A stretch of 64,000 nucleotides of DNA, taken from the NCBI GenBank assembly GCA_021234155.1, contig JAJEKV010000011.1:14671255-14735254 (forward strand), given 5' to 3'. A program made the position numbers and the translations under genes. The notes beneath the pieces are model-generated. The model was not told where the DNA came from. It did no database searches and saw only the letters and a list, made by a program, of their open reading frames with translations. Below are positions 33,100-45,229 of this stretch, in pieces. Positions within the stretch are counted from its first letter, which is position 1; each line of letters opens with the position of its first letter. This DNA comes from Isoetes taiwanensis (taxonomy: Eukaryota; Streptophyta; Lycopodiopsida; Isoetales; Isoetaceae).

Positions 33100-36000
33100 T
33101 GCAAAATGAATTGTATATTGAACGAATAAATTTTTCTTAGACTTATTTTTGTTGGGATTCTCCAAAGATGCGGAAGGAACATGAGAGACAAATTAATTGA
33201 AAGAGAAAGAGAACAGATTAATCACAGTAGCTAAGATATCATTCTACAATCAAATGGTATGATATATGACTGATTAGAAATTTAATGCCAAATTTAGCGA
33301 TCCAAGTATCGAATTCAACCTTAGTCTGCAAATAGGGTTGAGCTTAGTCTGAGATTAAGATAATCACAGATTTCTTATTATCCAGCAAACGTAATCTCAT
33401 GCTATTCAACACGACTGTTATTTCTTACATTGTTTTCATTTCCTTCAGTTCCATATTTCTTATTAAGGTAGTTGAAAGCTCATTTTATAGTTAAGTTCTT
33501 AGATCCGGCCTACATCAACTTGCATAGTCTGAATATTCTCAAAGTGTTGTATATATTCTTTAAGATCTCATAAAGGATGTTATATACCCATGCGGTTATG
33601 TTAGTCATACGATGCAAAAAGGATGAATGTCTACGAATTGCCTTAAGATGATATAGAAGGAGATCATAATTTAGGGATCATGGGGACTCTATAAGAACCT
33701 TTCTCTTGGAGATGTTTTCATTTTGCCATGAACATTTCTCTTTCCCGACTCCTTTATATTTCATGGAGTGAGTTACTAAAGAGGAATATTCTTGGGGTAA
33801 ACATTTGCCTTTCCATCCACTAATAATCGATGCCTGTCAATTTAAAAAACATGAACAATTGGAACCTATGCTATTGCCTTATGTTCTCATGTCTATACGA
33901 TAGAAACACATTCTTTATAACAACCATAGAATTCACACTACTGACGGTTTTCTTGAAGTACCTATAATGATTGAGAGTCCTTGGTATAAGATGCGCCTAA
34001 TAGATAGGTAACTAATATTATAGAACATATGTAACCTTCATTTGTGGATATTACTGTTGAAATTTTAGCAACTTATATAATATAATGTAAATAAATTGGA
34101 ATCCTAGCCTCCCTTCTATCGATTGCTTTCTCCGTATAGATGACCTCATAGCAATATAAATCAGAGGGGGATTCCTTGTGGCTTATAGCTTTGGCAATAC
34201 CATTACAGAGCAAAATATAAGAGTATTTGACACACTAGCCTTTGGCATGTAATCTCTATATTATATGGATAGTTAAGATATTTGGGAAAGATATCCATAA
34301 GGGAGAGTAGTTTAATATAATTATGTCGTATGGTGACAAATCTTCCAATGGAAAGCCTAATAAATGATACAAAACGGTGCAAATGTGAAGATTCCAGGTC
34401 GTAAGACTTCTTCAAGGCTGTTTTAGATTTTGTTAAGTATCCATAGGGATTTCCATAAGATATTATTAAATACATTAAGAGCCTTGAGACTTCATTAGCA
34501 TTCAAAATCTCATGGAGATTTTATAAAGGGTTTGTGGTATGTGGGAGTGTACGAAGTTGAGTTCATGTATTATGTTATCGATCACATTCCTTCTATGAGA
34601 TGCCGCCAATGGATACATAGGTAATAGAGCATATGTCACCTTCATTTCCACATGTTACACTTGAAGTTTGGGAATTATATTGGCAATTGTTCAAATTGTG
34701 TAATATCTTCTTATGCTACTAAACAATACTCCAGAAGTAGGCAAACCAATTATGAGTAGGTAGTAGAGGGAAAAGCCTAGCCCCTCTCAATTAAAACAAA
34801 GAATATTATTGCAATTGTATGCAGAAAGTCATACGTCTAAAAGGAGACATACGAATCATATTTGACATCTTATAGGTAAGCTCAAGCAAAATATTTCTTT
34901 TTAATATTATTTTTCCAACCCTTACAAATGTGCACATAGAAAAAAGTATTTGTACTTAAAAAACAGAAACGCTTATATCCATCACCTAGAATAGACAGAT
35001 TTCCAAAGATGTTAAAACAACGTGAAGGGAAACACACCTCAATTTACTTCAGGCACCGTCAATTCACCTTAACACTAAGGGTGATTAATATTTGTACCGT
35101 TTGCCATTACATGATGTATGTCAGTAGCTTGCAGCTTGTTTGATGTTGATGTCGTCTTAAGTGCAGTTGTTCTTCGTTGCTAGTTGTGAAATTTAGGTCC
35201 ATGTTAGTATGGTAATCATTCCCAATTGAGAAGATCGTCCTCTTCTATCTAGATTTTTTTAAGCCCCCTAACTTCTAGAGCAGTGCATCATGACATCTCA
35301 AATATTATTTTACTTATAGTTTTCAAAAGTAAGAATTTACTCCACAAAATCCTCTAAGATACTTTCTAAGACACCCTTTGGAGTAGATATACATACCCTG
35401 CATTGTCGGCTATTAGGGGATGTTATGAAGCCTATTTTATCTTTCAAGCATACGGAACTGATATGGTTCGGATGGTCCTTGATACCTTGATAACTAAATT
35501 TTTTGACATGCATTTAATGGCCAATATTATCTAAGTAGCAAGATGATGAACATGAGCATTAAGTTGTTGGACAATCTGTGTGATTGATTGCAATATAAAG
35601 TTTTGTAGAGGTTTAATGTTTCAATTGCAAATACTAGCTTTAAATACTTGATAAAGCTCCAATATATTTTCTTTATGTGCTCAACATAATGGTGGACTTG
35701 GTAAACGAAATATGGTCCCTCATGGAATTATAGCTTGTAAATTTCAACTATTAAACAACCCTACATGAAAAATACCTTCATGTTATCCTCATGAAATTAT
35801 AGCTTCCAAACTTCAACTACTAAACAATGCTACATGGTACCTTCATGGTACCCCCATGGTACCATCATGGTACCCTCACGGAATTATCGCTTCCAAACTC
35901 ATGAACGTAGATGTTTGCCACCAGTGTAACTTCATCATGAAGGTTCAGTATATGTTGGCCCATAAACATTCTTGCAAGTAATATCATTCCAAATATTACT

Positions 36001-36890
36001 TAGCAAAACTTTAAGCAGCAAACCCCTGTTAATGCACAACCATAACTGTCATATTTTTTGCAGTCATTTGCTCGTGTAGCATTTCAAAACGCAGTAAGTT
36101 GATTTGCATGAACGGTGTGTGAAAGATGATCCACTATTCATTGCCATTACATTTAAAATTTTGTCAAACTTCATGAAGATTCCATTCAATCCTAGGCTCC
36201 TATGAAGAATCCCAGGGATTATGCAATATTCATTTGATATTCTCCTATATTACCTAAACCCTATGTGTCCAAGTCTCTACGAAGTGTAGAGCTACATATG
36301 AAGAAAGGCAATGAAATATGTACATTTCATATTGATAATAATTGGAGCATTACGCATGATAGTAATTGGTAATTTGCTCGGGATCTAATGTTTAGATGTT
36401 CGTCATGAGTGTGAGGGTTATAAATGTACCATATAAAATCTAATTGTATGTTATAACTTAATGCATGAGTTATTACTCAAACCCCTATATTCACCATTGA
36501 ATCCTAAATTTTAAATCCTAAATCTTATATCCCATAAACCATAAAGCCTAGTTGATAATCCTAAACAACTTACCATGGACCTCAGCAAAATGTGCATGGC
36601 TTAAATTTTACCACATTCAATGAGTACAAAGTTGCTATAGTCTAGAATGCATCCTACGCTAAACTTAGGGTGCTATATTGTCTATTGTAAAATCAATTTC
36701 AAAAAGGAAAAGTAAATTCAAGAAAAAGAGTTGAACATGAACTCAAGGTCATATATGGGGTCTGTATGAAGTCGAAAACACAATCGACTCTATGATAAGA
36801 TCAATTACGAAAGCGTAAGTAAATTCTAAAAGTCAAGTATTGTATGGGCCTACTTACCAAAATCAATTAGAGACTTCAAAGTTAATCAAT
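33100..36890. other. AT-rich intergenic stretch with local repeats
   Basis: No gene or transposon boundary recognised. The one clear structure is the repeat at 35717-35900. Confidence 0.5.
35717..35900. repeat. Tandem repeat with internal CATGGTACC array
   Basis: Three copies of CCTCATGGAATTATAGCTT-like sequence start at about 35717, 35787 and 35873. Between the last two are four CATGGTACC units, each containing the 6-bp palindrome GGTACC. Confidence 0.85.
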
Positions 36891-37373
36891 TATATACTAC
36901 AAGAAACTTATCGCGGCGGCCAAGGCCGCCGCGAACGTTTCTCTTCCCCAACTCGTCTATACATGCTAGAACATGCAGAATTTGAACCTGCATTTTGTTG
37001 CCTTGTGTTCGGTGCCCGCACATCAAGGCTGGAGCTTCCCCAAAATTGAATTTTGGATTTAGTATTTGAAACTCGTTTTGATCTTTAAAATTTCAGTGCT
37101 CCTGGCCTTTTATTAAGGCTTCCCATGAAAACTTCCAGTTGTTAAAGACAACTGGGAACTCAACATATTTTGATCATGACAACCACGGACAAAGTATTTC
37201 GATAAATCAAATACATAGATTGTATTAGCTCCTATACCATTTTCCGTGCTTTTATTTCTAACTTCATGTGTGTAGAATATTTGGATATGGAACTCCAGCT
37301 AGTACAGCTTGGTTGCATACATCTTCTCATTTATATCACTAACTATTGCCTTCCTTATGGAACGTAACCAACA

Positions 37374-37988
37374 GTGCACAGGTATTTGCCTGAATATGTT
37401 GGATCCGAAGGCAAATACAGGGTCCTCAGAACTGGGTATGGAGGAAATGATCTGATGCAGAGCGACAATGGGACCTTTTGTTTGGCATTTCACGAGTTCA
37501 ACAACAATCTTGGAAACTTCAACTTGTCAGTTATTATGGGTTGCTGTAATAATGTAAGCATCGGTGTTCCTGTCTGGATTGCCCAGCGAAATGTGCTGCC
37601 AAAGAAATCTGCCCTGTTGCTTGGCAGAATTAATTAGAAGTTTATACTTTTGAACTCGGGCTCAGAAAATGGAGGTTTAATTTGGGAATCTTCAACTAAT
37701 GTATCTTCTACAGAGCCGAACGAGTCTGGCAACTGGATAATGTATAACAATGAGCGTCAAGTGATATGGCAAAGCTTTGATTTTCCTTCTGATGTTATAC
37801 TCCCATGGCAGAGCCTTGCATGTCCCTACATGCTAATGAGCAGAAAAAACTCTTCAACTGGAGAACAGGGGATCTATACTGCAACTATTGAACATAACAG
37901 GTTGGTTTTCTATCTCAACATAACAGGCAAAGTACAGCCTTATGTTGTTAAAGCCGTATTACAGAGGTCCCCTGTTTCTTGGGTTTAG
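37374..37988 (+). pseudogene. Bulb-type lectin fragment of a G-type lectin S-receptor-like kinase
   Basis: One frame contains YRVLRTGYGGNDLMQSDNGT, then VPVWIAQRNVLPKKSALLLG (the lectin's VWVANR position), a TAG at 37635, and in the same frame SGNWIMYNNERQVIWQSFDF and PSDVILPWQSL (normally DTLLPGQSL). This is the ligand-binding B_lectin domain of S-domain receptor kinases. The signal peptide and the PAN and kinase domains are missing. It lies antisense inside the Helitron-like element, consistent with capture of one exon piece. Confidence 0.75.
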
Positions 37989-38225
37989 GGTTTAAATCCT
38001 TCTGCCCAGAACATGACTTGGGCTTCTCAGATTTGGATCTGTTATTGATTTTTCCTTTGATCAGAGGTATGGAATAAGAGTTGAAATCCGGCTGATGACA
38101 GAGCATAAGACCCAAAAATGACAAAGATTATGCAGTTTTAGATTTAAACCTAGCATGAAACTGGGAATGAGACTCAATAAACAGAGATTTTGGATCAGAG
38201 CTCGAATTCAATCTGTTAAAAGCCA

Positions 38226-38513
38226 TTAATAGATCAGCACTGCAATTATTTTGATGTATTGCTCTGATTCGACTCCGTTTTTTATCCTTTTCTGATTTTT
38301 CTGATCATTCACTTTGTTCATGCCACATTTTGGATCAAACCCATCAAGCCCATCGTTCTGATTCTTATGGAGCCGTTTTTCATAACCCAAGGCAGATTCA
38401 AGCGGATTGATAGGCTCTATAGAATCCACAGATGCTTTCCAAATCTTTGCAACAATAGATTTAAGCTTTTCAAAATCCTCACGAAGCCATTCTGCATCCA
38501 AGTCTTCAATCAA
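38226..38513 (-). other. Captured coding-like fragment, unidentified
   Basis: In the same strand as the Helitron-like element, an open frame reads IEDLDAEWLREDFEKLKSIV then KIWKASVDSIEPINPLESAL. It ends without a convincing donor and is probably part of a captured exon. Not recognised. Confidence 0.35.
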
Positions 38514-39189
38514 ACTTTCTTCCAGGTATACCTCTTTTTAAGCCTCTGCATCACAAAAAGCTCTCAAAATTACCATGCGCAGTATGTATCAGCCGCTTTG
38601 GTAATTTCAAAAATCGATGGCCGAGAAAACCCGCTCTAAGTTTGGGAAGTAAATCAAAAGTATAGGGCCTGGGTTTTCCCTCTTAATATGAATGCTCCTA
38701 AAGATTCTTGAAAACGTTTATAAGAGGGAAAATTTGTCGCTATTATGCTGCTAGCATGAAAAACAGAGCACTCAAAAAGCCGCTCTCCATATTGCCAAGA
38801 AGGAATTCTCCCCTTTTAAATTATTTTGCCAAATCAGGCCTCAGACACAAATATTGTGTTCCAACGACTCCAGGCAAGAAACGGCAAACAGAGCAAGGCC
38901 ATGAAGCAAAATCTTGCAGCATTTCCAGGTTTGATACTGGATTGACATGATTTTACCCTATTTCGACAGAAGTAACAGCGGTGACATTCGCAGAAGGATG
39001 GACTGCAGGGCTTGATGCCGCCATGACCGTGCTATTAAATTTTACGACGTCTCCAACACAAAGAGCTGACGTCATGGTCGTTTTTAGTCTCTAGGTTCCA
39101 TAGACAGGTGTCAATACCAGAGCTGCTCAAAAAAATATTACACCCTCAAACAAAAACAAAAAAGAAGACTGCATTATATATGTTAGGAT

Positions 39190-39880
39190 ACTATTGTATC
39201 TATTATGGTTCAAGAAGATTAGAAGTAAAATCCAAGCTTCAACATATCAGTCTCCAAACTTGAGTGTCAAAAATTAAGTTAGAAGAAATCAATATAATAG
39301 TAGAAGCTAGATCAATCAACATTGCTATATAGTCTCATATAATTTCACGGTCCTTCTCCTAACGTATAGTTGTCTACTAGCTGTTCAACAATCTACAACA
39401 AAAGTAAATCCCAAAATTTTATTTGTTCAAGTTAAATGTCACAATCCACTAATTTATTGTCATCACAGAGTGAATTCATTAGAATCTTAAATGCATATCT
39501 TCTTCTTCTTTTTTGAAGAAAAGAAATTTTTGTATTAACAGATAGAAAGAATTACAACATATGGCCTCTCTTAGACCAGATAGAGATTAAGCACATGGAT
39601 CCCATATGGATCAACTTTCTTATCCATAGCTTCAGTACTAATATGCATTTCTCAACGTGTTCTCCTATCCAACTAGTCCTATGAAACGGACCTAGCCCCT
39701 TGGCCTAGGCCGTTGCACTAGATAACTCGAATAGAGACAATCAAATCATCCAGAACCTCTATTCATAGAGTTTAGGTTACAATCAAATCATTTACATCAG
39801 GCCCCAGGCCACACATATAAAGGAGAGTTCACAATACACCCATAATATACAAAAACCCAAGCCAACCCCATCACCCATGC
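39190..39880. other. AT-rich flank
   Basis: Non-coding. A 28-bp stem-loop with arms ACGGACCTAGCC and GGCCTAGGCCGT lies at about 39686-39713, downstream of the minus-strand ORF that ends at 39881. Confidence 0.4.
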
Positions 39881-40147
39881 TTAATTGGCCCTTTGATCTT
39901 CCCCCTCCTCGGAAGTGACCGAGGAGGAGTCGCTAGAGCTATCCCCGGAAGACTCCCCATCCGTCTCCGGGTCTTGGGCCGTAATAAGGGGTTGCCTCTG
40001 CGCATAATACAACTCCCTGAACAATGCCATGATGATTTCGTATACTCTTTCCTTGGACATTAACACGGGTTCATTCTCAGTCTCGTTAAACCACCAGGTG
40101 ACAAAAGAGTCTAGGTCCAACACGATGGTGGCTTCAGGACGTGCCAT
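39881..40147 (-). CDS. Small acidic protein ORF, 88 aa, next to the LTR
   Basis: From an ATG at 40147 the product begins ARPEATIVLDLDSFVTWWFN, has a helical middle (SKERVYEIIMALFRELYYAQ) and ends in a Ser/Glu/Asp-rich tail. The stop is TAA at 39881. It starts 75 bp downstream, on the same strand, of the end of the chromovirus LTR 40222-41688. It could be the first ORF (a Gag start) of another copy joined to that LTR, or a host small gene whose promoter was replaced. Family not recognised. Confidence 0.4.
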   Translation of the reverse strand: MARPEATIVLDLDSFVTWWFNETENEPVLMSKERVYEIIMALFRELYYAQRQPLITAQDPETDGESSGDSSSDSSSVTSEEGEDQRAN

Positions 40148-40221
40148 CTTACAACACAACAAACATCCGGGGTTAGTCCACAAGGACTAAGTGGGGAGGG
40201 ACATTGGGATCTTCACATTCA

Positions 40222-41688
40222 TGCAAAACAATAATACGTGATTTACCTGTTACGTTGATACTCCCCTGCAAGGTTAGCACATTCTAGAACTACCATTTTC
40301 CATGCATACTACATGCCAAGCGTAATCTTTGGGTGGCGAACCCAAGGAGACCACTCTCTCCATCTGTACGTACAGGGTTCAACTCATCCGTCAGGCCATC
40401 TGGCACGGATGCGGAGTTACACGGCCACCCCACCCCTCCGAAGGTGGGCCGTTGCATGCAAATGCACAACATTCTTTGATTCAAGTGCACCATATCCATA
40501 ATACCGTCTCAGATACATAATGCAATTCCGTAAGGTGCCCCATACCCCATGCATACTTATAGAGCAATCTTTTATGCACGCATAAACATCCCACATTATA
40601 CACCAGCCAGGCAGATACTTTTCCCTACTACGGAACTGGCAACAACATTCAATGGAATCTTGGTCTCATAAGGTATGTTTACCTAGCGGTTGGTAGAAGG
40701 TAACTACAATTGATAAGAACACTTAAGGGTTTTAAGCTTTAACTTTATAACAACTTAAAGGTTTTAAACTTTAACTTTAAAATAAGGTTTTAAAGGTCTG
40801 GGGATACCGGACCCTGGTATCCCCCTTCAATAGAAATTAGAAAATGACTGTAACCAAATCGTGGGCGCCCAACAGCGGCCCTTTTGGCCTGGCCGATTGG
40901 ATCTGTAGGCTCGCCCCAGGCAGAAATTCATCTCCAAAATACATTCAGGGTGCAAAGTATTATCTCTAGAGTAGGACCCAGAGGAGAAGACGGATTTACA
41001 AACTTGACCACGGCAGTGGAGAGGCAGACAGAAGGATTATTTTTACACAACCGACCGAAGCAAGCTTAAGTTCATAAGATCGGATGGTCGAATTCAGGCA
41101 AGATCTGCCGGATTTGGAAGCACAAAGCAAATGGGCATGACAGATTGTTATTATGAACTGGAGTTTGGCTTACAGGCAGGTGGCGGCATGCTTCAGAGAC
41201 TCAGCTCTACATAATTCGATCCCAATCAGGCTGCAAAATCGTGACGTAGATCAAATCCCCACCTGAGTTTTAGCTTTGGACTCTTGGTTCTTGCTCTGCT
41301 TCCAATTTGCTTAGCCCCAATTGATTCTCTTCCCTCCTCCTTTTGCCCATCTGGCCAACTCCTCTATTCTTAAATACCTTTGCCCCATGAACACTTGGCA
41401 AGATCAATCCCAGGATCAGGACAGATGGTGCCTTGGCATGCCATATGCATCTCTGAGCGGAATCCTCCCGTTATCTGGCAGCCACGATTTGCCCTTCCCC
41501 TGATTTAATGTGCTCACACATTTTGAATTCCACTTATTAAGGTTTTAAATCACCTTAGCTAAAGTTCTTATGTAATTTTAAATGTCGCCCCCCAACGCAC
41601 CCACAGAACATATCACAATGATTTGCACAATCCGATACTGACTAGAACATGAGATTATAAGCTAGTCTAAGCCACTAGGTTCGTTACA
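40222..41688 (-). repeat. Downstream (3') LTR of the chromovirus
   Basis: Begins TGTAACGAACC directly after the chromodomain coding end and closes near TTGTTTTGCA. Two long stretches recur at 43774-44298 and 47567-48494. Confidence 0.8.
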
Positions 41689-41718
41689 TTCTCACATTGT
41701 AAAAATCAACTCATGTCC

Positions 41719-42003
41719 TCATGAGCTATGGGAAAGGTCGGATATAACTTCTTGAACTTGTCGGCGTCTTCCCATGTCGCATCCTCTTGCGGATATCCTG
41801 CCCATTGGACTAGGTATTTCTCGATGTGCGATTCCTCGGTACCTAGTATCAACTCGCAAAATTGTTTGAGGCTTTACTGCGAGTGTCTCTTCTACTGCAA
41901 CCAAGTTATCTTGTGGCAGGATATGTGATGGATCATTGAGATACTTGCGTAAGTTGCTAACATGGAATACATTATGGACCTTGACGTCAATAGGCAATTC
42001 CAA
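41719..42003 (-). pseudogene. Chromodomain at the end of chromovirus pol
   Basis: The pol frame reads VHNVFHVSNLRKYLNDPSH and KPQTILRVD. After a one-base frame change the sequence reads ESHIEKYLVQWAGYPQEDAT and WEDADKFKKLYPTFP, a classic chromodomain with its aromatic residues. This domain targets new copies to marked chromatin and defines the chromovirus clade. The frameshift makes this copy defective. Confidence 0.85.
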
Positions 42004-43163
42004 ACGCTTTGCAGCCTTGCCAATCCTTTGTATGCTAGTTTGCCAGCTTTCTTAAACTTCAATGTAACCTGCTTAGGGTTAATCTTTAGGAACATCATAT
42101 CATTCTCATGGAATTCTAGAGGTCTTCTCCGTTTATCTGCATACTGCTTTTGTCAGTTCTGTGCTTTGGCAATATTTTGTCTAATAATTCGGAGATGTGT
42201 CCCAATATCCTCTCCCATGGTCTGAACCAAATCAACTTTACACTGCGGACTACACCAAGTCAAGGGATATCGGCATTCTTGCCCATATACTGCTTCAAAT
42301 GGGCTCATCTTTATAGAATCTTGGTATGTATTGTTGTAGGCAAACTCAACTAAGTACAGATAAGATTCTCAAGTGTGTGGATGTTCACGAACATACATCC
42401 GGAGCATGTCCTCGACAACCTGATTAACTCTTTCAACTTGACCATCGGTTTGAGGATGATAGGCTGTACTCATCCGTAATTGGGTTCCAACCTCATGGAA
42501 TAATGCTTGCCAAAACTGGCCAACAAAGCGCGTGTCTCGGTCTGACACAATAACCTTAGGCATACCATGCAGACGGAATATATCCTCGATGAAAATCTTA
42601 GCAATATCTGCAGCAGTAGCTGTGATTTTGGTTGGCATAAAGTGGGCTTGCTTGGTGAGACGATCCATTACTACATAGATGGCATCATATCCTGCTCGTG
42701 TCTTAGGCAATCCCACAATAAAATTCATACCTATACTTTCCCATTTTGTATCAGGAATATCCAACGGTTGCAATTCCCCTGCAACCTTCTGGTGAGAGGC
42801 TTTCACCTTCTGGCATGGTAAACACCTGGCTACATAGCTTAAGATTTCCTTCTTCACACTAGGCCAAAAGAACTGCTTGCGAACCTTGCGAAGAGTTTTC
42901 TGAACTCCTGGATGACCCGATACTGGACTATCATGAGCTTCTTTCATAATCTGTTGTTTAAGCTCGGCATTATCTGGTATGCACAACCAATTATGGTAGA
43001 ATAACTTGGATGCTTCAATCTTATAGGGATTCTTGTTTTCTTCTTGCTCAAGTGCTGCTACTATAGGCTGGAAATAAGAATCCTCGCGGATCAACTGTGT
43101 GAGATTGCTGTCCCATTGCGTATTAGCAACACTAACGGCAGCACAGTATGATCGTCGGGACAA
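42003..43163 (-). pseudogene. Chromovirus integrase, inactive
   Basis: The HHCC zinc site is present (H...H before KTLRKVRKQFFWP, then CLPC). The first catalytic acid is lost: the usual MDF reads MNF (IGMNFIVGLP). The second region SDRDTRFVGQFW and the third with its Glu (HPQTDGQVERVN) remain. An in-frame stop follows HPHT at about 42368, after which the same frame goes on as LVEFAYNNTYQDSIKMSPFE and, after another stop, KQYADKRRRPLEF. With the Asp-to-Asn change and two stops the protein cannot be active. Confidence 0.9.
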
Positions 43164-43164
43164 C

Positions 43165-43831
43165 GCATCTGCGATTACGTTATCTTTCCCAGGCTGATAT
43201 ATTATGGTGAGATCATACTCCTACAGCAGTTGCATCCATCGTTTCTGGCGATTATTTAAGGCTGCGTCAGGAAATACTTAAGACTCTGATCATTAGTCTT
43301 GAGGAGAAATTTCCCACCCAAAAGGGTATGCCTCCATAACTTTAAGGTGTGCACAATTGCAAGCATTTCCAAATCATGGGTTGGGTAATTCCGTTCAGCT
43401 GGATTAAGTTTCTTTGATGCATACGCACATACATGGCCATCTTGTAATAAAGCACATCCAATCCCAGTGCATGAGGCATCGGTTACTGCACAAAAATCCC
43501 GCTCCATAGATGGAATTTTTAAAATTGGTGCATGCGTCAAGGCATCTTTTAAAATTTGAAAACTTTGGTCACATACCTCTGACCATTGGAATGCTAAATC
43601 TTTTTGAAGTAGGGTGGTCAATGGAGCTGCTTTCCTGGAAAAATGCTTTACAAATTTGCGATAATATCCAGCTAATCCTATGAATGCCCGGATCTCCCTT
43701 ACAGATTGAGGTTGTGGCCATTCTTGCATAGCTTTTACCTTTTCAGGATCCGGCTCAATTCCCTTGTTGGAGACAAAAACAATAATATGTGATTTACCTG
43801 TTACGTTGATACTCCCCTGCAAGGTTAGCAC
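43165..43831 (-). pseudogene. Chromovirus RT C-terminus and RNase H
   Basis: Starts inside the RT connection (GIEPDPEKVKAMQEW), continues with IRAFIGLAGYYRKFVKHFSR and the RNase H part (TDASCTGIGCALLQDG, YPTHDLEMLAIVHTLKLWRH). The palm with YxDD is absent because of the deletion joining it to the LTR. The usual TDH(K/Q)SL motif reads TNDQSL. A frameshift near 43256 and a stop at about 43220 precede PGKDNVIADALSRR and the integrase. Confidence 0.9.
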
Positions 43832-44298
43832 ATTCTATAACTACCATTTTCCATGCATACTACATGCCAAACGTAATCCTTGGGTGGCGACCCCAAGGAG
43901 ACCACTCTCTCCCTCTGTACGTACAGGGTTCAACTCATCCGTCAGACCATCTGGCATGGATGCGGAGTTACACGGCCACCCCACCCCTCCGAAGGTGGGC
44001 CGTTGCATGCAAATGCACAACATTCCTTGATTCAAGTGCACCATATCCATAATACCGTCTCAGATACATAATGCAATTCCGTAAGGTGCCCCATACCACA
44101 TGCATACTTATAGAGCAATCTTTAATGCACGCATAAACATCCCACATTATACACCAGCCAGGCAGATACTTTTCCCTACTACGGAACTGGCAACAACATT
44201 CAATGGAATCTTGGTATCATAAGGTATGTTTGCCTAGCGGTAGGTAGAAGGTAACTACAATTGATAAGAACACTTAAGGGTTTTAAGCTTTAACCTTA
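43774..44298 (-). repeat. Upstream (5') LTR, inner part
   Basis: Matches 40222-about 40750 closely. It is separated from the rest of the LTR (47567-48494) by the nested insertion; the match resumes at the very next base of the intact LTR copy. Confidence 0.9.
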
Positions 44299-44804
44299 TC
44301 AATACATATATAAAGCAGGTACAATTTTTGTTTGAGCCTAATATTTTCACCCTGAAAAAAAATGTGGGCATGACACGTGCCCTATAAAAATTAAAAAAAT
44401 GAAAAATTAAATTCTATTAGTGTGACGTCACTGTGCTCTCCCTGTTGTCTACGCCCCCTTTCTTTCTTCCCCTGCAAGCAATCTTTCACGGGCATTTACA
44501 AGCAATCTGTCAGCAGAAGGAGCATTCACGGGCTGTTGCTCTGCTCTGGCTATGGCAGGAAGGCGATTTGGCAGCCATAGCCAGAAGCTTCCAGATACGG
44601 CTGTTGGCAAATTAATTTGCAATCTCTCTGAGAATTGGCAAACCCTTTAAAATCGGCAAGATTTGCCCCTGTTCTTTGCCTTCTAGAATCGGTTGTTCTT
44701 GCCCTGCCCTATAGAATCGGCTGTATATCCAAGCTCTTGATCTTCAACTGAGCCCTGCACTCCTCCTCGATTCTAAAAAACAGTTCGACAGAATTTTTTC
44801 AAGG

Positions 44805-44896
44805 ATGCCACGTTCTTGGCACGAGTGTCTCGGCCTTGCACCAACAGAGCTTCCTTCTAGAAACAGAGTTCGTCAATCTTTAGAAGCACCGAATCT
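44805..44896 (+). CDS. Candidate captured first exon
   Basis: An ATG opens a 30-codon frame (PRSWHECLGLAPTELPSRNR) that ends at a consensus GTAAGT donor at 44897. The GC-richer segment before it resembles a 5' UTR, so the Helitron-like element may carry a promoter-proximal piece of a host gene. Family not recognised. Confidence 0.35.
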
Positions 44897-45229
44897 GTAA
44901 GTGGGTTTTCGTCTATTTTTTTTGTTCTCACGTTTGTGGCCATAGCCACTTGTTCTTCCGTATTTATTTCCTTCCAGCTTTCGCCTCCATAACTGGCAAC
45001 CATACGTTCCAATTGGACTCTTCGTACGAGCAAGCACAGGTGCATTTTTTAGCCCAACAAAGTTCGCCTATTTATTTATTAGATGTGATTTTTGTTGTTT
45101 CAAGCCGGTTGAGTGAGACTCAAATCCCTGTCATTTGCCAAATTTCAGTAGGAGCTCGTTTATAATCTTGATTTCGCAGACGCAGGTATAATTCTGGCTT
45201 CGCAACCTTGGGCTCCTTGAAAAATAAGC

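Larger units (their letters stand above)
36900..39188 (-). mobile_element. Helitron-like element (copy 2), 2.29 kb, with gene fragments
   Basis: On the minus strand it starts TCCTAACATATATAATGCAG (5' end 39188) and ends with the hairpin GCGGCGGCCTTGGCCGCCGC inside a 24-bp stem at 36911-36934, then 11 nt ending CTTG at 36900. The base before the 5' end is A and the base after the 3' end is T, with no target duplication, as for Helitrons. Both ends match the element at 44299-47566, including about 55 bp at the 5' end with indels. No Rep/helicase gene is present, so it is non-autonomous. It carries a bulb-lectin fragment and other coding-like pieces. Confidence 0.75.

Noticed and set aside
34203-34505. 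100-codon minus ORF
   Set aside because: No recognisable domain, low-complexity AT-rich composition and no splice or promoter support.
36894-36940. CACTA (En/Spm) end, because of CTACAAGAAA next to a GC-rich hairpin
   Set aside because: The matching end at 47566 shows precise A|T insertion with no 3-bp duplication, and the other ends begin TC without inverted repeats; a Helitron-like element fits better.
39686-39713. Stem-loop ACGGACCTAGCC/GGCCTAGGCCGT as a terminator
   Set aside because: Plant nuclear genes do not end at simple hairpins; no other evidence of function.
43841-44071. ORFs repeated at 40290-40520 and 43841-44071
   Set aside because: They are the same non-coding LTR sequence read in several frames.
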